DNA from: Heterotrichella gracilis
Lineage: Eukaryota; Sar; Xanthophyceae; Tribonematales; Xanthonemataceae
Reading direction: 5' to 3'
Assembly (NCBI GenBank): GCA_032358255.1
Contig: JAULBX010014981.1
Span: 1-64,000, forward strand
DNA length: 64,000 nt
The notes under the pieces are model-generated. The model worked only from the letters and a program-made list of their open reading frames with translations, did no database searches and was not told the DNA's origin. This document shows positions 62,969-64,000 of the stretch, piece after piece. Every line of letters starts with the position of its first letter. Position 1 is the first letter of the stretch. The translations under genes and the position numbers were made by a program.

Positions 62969-63622
62969 TTAATTAGTTCTTTTTTTCACCTTGGTAAATC
63001 CCTCGGCATCCATTTTTTTAAATACTTCTTTCGCGTATAAGGCGCTTACTGTTTTTAAATTGGTTGGATTATACGCTTGTGACTGCAATGACCATAACAA
63101 CTTAAGTTCATTGGCATCATACACATTGGTCTCTATAAAATACGTACGGTCGTTCACATAATACCCGGGGGTGGTATAGGTGTTATAAGTTCTGTCGTAA
63201 TAGGTAGGAAAAGTATTGTAGTAACCATAAGAGGAACCGGGAACATAATTAACTTGTCCCGGTACATAATAATTGTCTGATTTAACATCTAATACAGCAA
63301 TGGTAATTATTAAATCACAACCTAATTCACGCGCTTTCTGAAGAATAGCGTCTTTTGCTATTTCTTTGTTGACAAATCCGGTAGACAGATTTTCCTGATT
63401 CATGGCAGCCTCTAAATTTCTTTTTTTAGCTTCCAGAGACAAATCGGTTTCAACGGTGGCATTACGAATCACATCATTTAAAAGAGAAACTAAATATACT
63501 TTTTTGTAGTTTTTGCCGGCCGCTAATTCTTTGTTATACCAATAACCGGTTACAGAAATCTGCTGGGAACAGGAGATCACAGAAATTAGAAGAATTAAAA
63601 AAAACAGTATTCGTATTCTCAT
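62969..63622 (-). CDS. Lipoprotein related to DUF4136
   Basis: 217 residues. Leader RIRILFFLILLISVISCSQQ with a lipobox (VISC). Then KVYLVSLLNDVIRNATVETDLSLEAKKRNLEAA, helices with KARELGCDLIITIAVLDVKSDN, a Tyr-rich linker (YGYYNTFPTYYDRTYNTYTTPGYY), and YFIETNVYDANELKLLWSLQSQAYNPTNLKTVSALYAKEVFKKMDAEGF. The start and overall order resemble DUF4136 lipoproteins. It is 9 nt before the barrel gene, in the same operon, and 48 nt after its paralogue. Confidence 0.8.
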   Translation of the reverse strand: MRIRILFFLILLISVISCSQQISVTGYWYNKELAAGKNYKKVYLVSLLNDVIRNATVETDLSLEAKKRNLEAAMNQENLSTGFVNKEIAKDAILQKARELGCDLIITIAVLDVKSDNYYVPGQVNYVPGSSYGYYNTFPTYYDRTYNTYTTPGYYVNDRTYFIETNVYDANELKLLWSLQSQAYNPTNLKTVSALYAKEVFKKMDAEGFTKVKKRTN

Positions 63623-63669
63623 GAATTGACAACTAAATTAACCAATATTTAAACGTGGTCAAACCCTTC

Positions 63670-64000
63670 TTATTTTTTAGTTAATGGCTTTAATACCCCT
63701 TCCTTCTCCAAAGCCTGAACTAACTCCTGACAATAGAGTTTGCTAATGCCTTCAAGGTCTTTTGGATTATGGGTTTTGGATTGAATGGCCCATAAAATCT
63801 CATGAGTCTCCGCATCGAAAAAATTAGCTTCTAAAAAATAGGTTTTGTCGGTGTGGTAATAACCGGGAGTGCTGGAAACAGTCTGATAATGGTAGTAATA
63901 ATTATTAAAGTTGTTATAATATTCTTGTTTCGGATAAGGTGCATCGGCGGTAGGTTGCTGAAACGCCCCTTGCGTAGGACTATAGCCAGACACTACAACC
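63670..64000 (-). CDS. Partial paralogue of the DUF4136-like lipoprotein
   Basis: Only the last 110 or so codons are inside the window; the frame is open to the edge, so the true start and lipobox lie beyond 64000. The visible part aligns with the C-terminal half of the next gene: a Tyr/Asn-rich linker (NNFNNYYYHYQTVSSTPGYYHTDKTYFLEANFFDAETHEILWAIQSKTHNPKDLEGISKLYCQELVQALEKEG). The GTG at 63993 is not a convincing start. Confidence 0.8.
   Translation of the reverse strand, partial: VVVSGYSPTQGAFQQPTADAPYPKQEYYNNFNNYYYHYQTVSSTPGYYHTDKTYFLEANFFDAETHEILWAIQSKTHNPKDLEGISKLYCQELVQALEKEGVLKPLTKK

Noticed and set aside
1-64000. tRNA, rRNA, prophage or insertion sequences
   Set aside because: I looked for tRNA T-loop patterns, transposase motifs (DDE, HUH) and phage structural genes and saw none; a dedicated tRNA or profile search could still find a missed one.

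Overview
This is a chromosomal window from a member of the Bacteroidota. The evidence is a type IX secretion sorting domain on a multicopper oxidase, many short outer-membrane beta-barrels with signal peptides ending in AQ or SQ, an ExbB/ExbD/TonB cluster, a fused FTCD, TamB, few Shine-Dalgarno sequences, and TAnnTTTG -7 boxes. I cannot place the order or genus. I see no rRNA, tRNA, CRISPR array, insertion sequence or prophage. Genes are chromosomal housekeeping and envelope genes; the unusual material lies in regulation, in repeats and in one long catabolic cluster.

Layout. 1-744: non-coding mosaic of short dispersed repeats. 745-4010 (-): LolD/MacB-type ABC ATPase and two FtsX/MacB permeases. 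4181-7929: Spx/ArsC-like protein, Spy-like protein, periplasmic cyclophilin, a small lipoprotein and two related exported proteins. 7930-8557: structured non-coding repeat. 8558-11489 (-): saccharopine dehydrogenase-like enzyme and MltD-like transglycosylase. 11656-15613 (+): small membrane protein, ExbB, ExbD, TonB-like protein, FolC. 15614-16336: tandem ~106-116 bp repeats. 16337-18942: metal-chelate binding protein, EamA transporter, YicC. 18943-20324: Fic protein preceded by a regular array of eight TTGACA/TGTCAA half-sites. 20328-27665: FTCD, TsaD, giant TamB. 27682-39933: membrane transport (KefB-like antiporter, ClC channel), small exported proteins, CPBP protease, and a multicopper oxidase/redoxin/SRPBCC set, then an MBL hydrolase and a HemD-like protein.

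40000-49057 (-) looks like one long operon: exported L-asparaginase, an aspartase that also carries a signal peptide, a Porin_O_P barrel, a DUF2490 protein, the 3' remnant of a CPA-type Na+/H+ antiporter, an SLC13/DASS dicarboxylate transporter, malic enzyme and another barrel. The predicted logic is asparagine to aspartate to fumarate in the periplasm, with ammonia left outside, followed by dicarboxylate import and malate decarboxylation. 49227-53106 (-): a TetR regulator leads an outer-membrane protein, a CaCA-type cation exchanger lacking one usual glutamate, a VIT1/CCC1-like protein and another envelope protein. 53236-64000: patatin-POTRA-barrel protein, CoA-disulfide reductase with rhodanese domain, three stand-alone Omp85-like barrels, a PorT-like barrel with a probable 5' frameshift, and two related envelope proteins, the last cut by the window edge.

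A window-wide pattern is that at least eight genes have a TAnnTTTG -7 box only 3-10 nt before the best start codon (often GTG or TTG), suggesting leaderless transcripts. Several start sites below were chosen on this basis.
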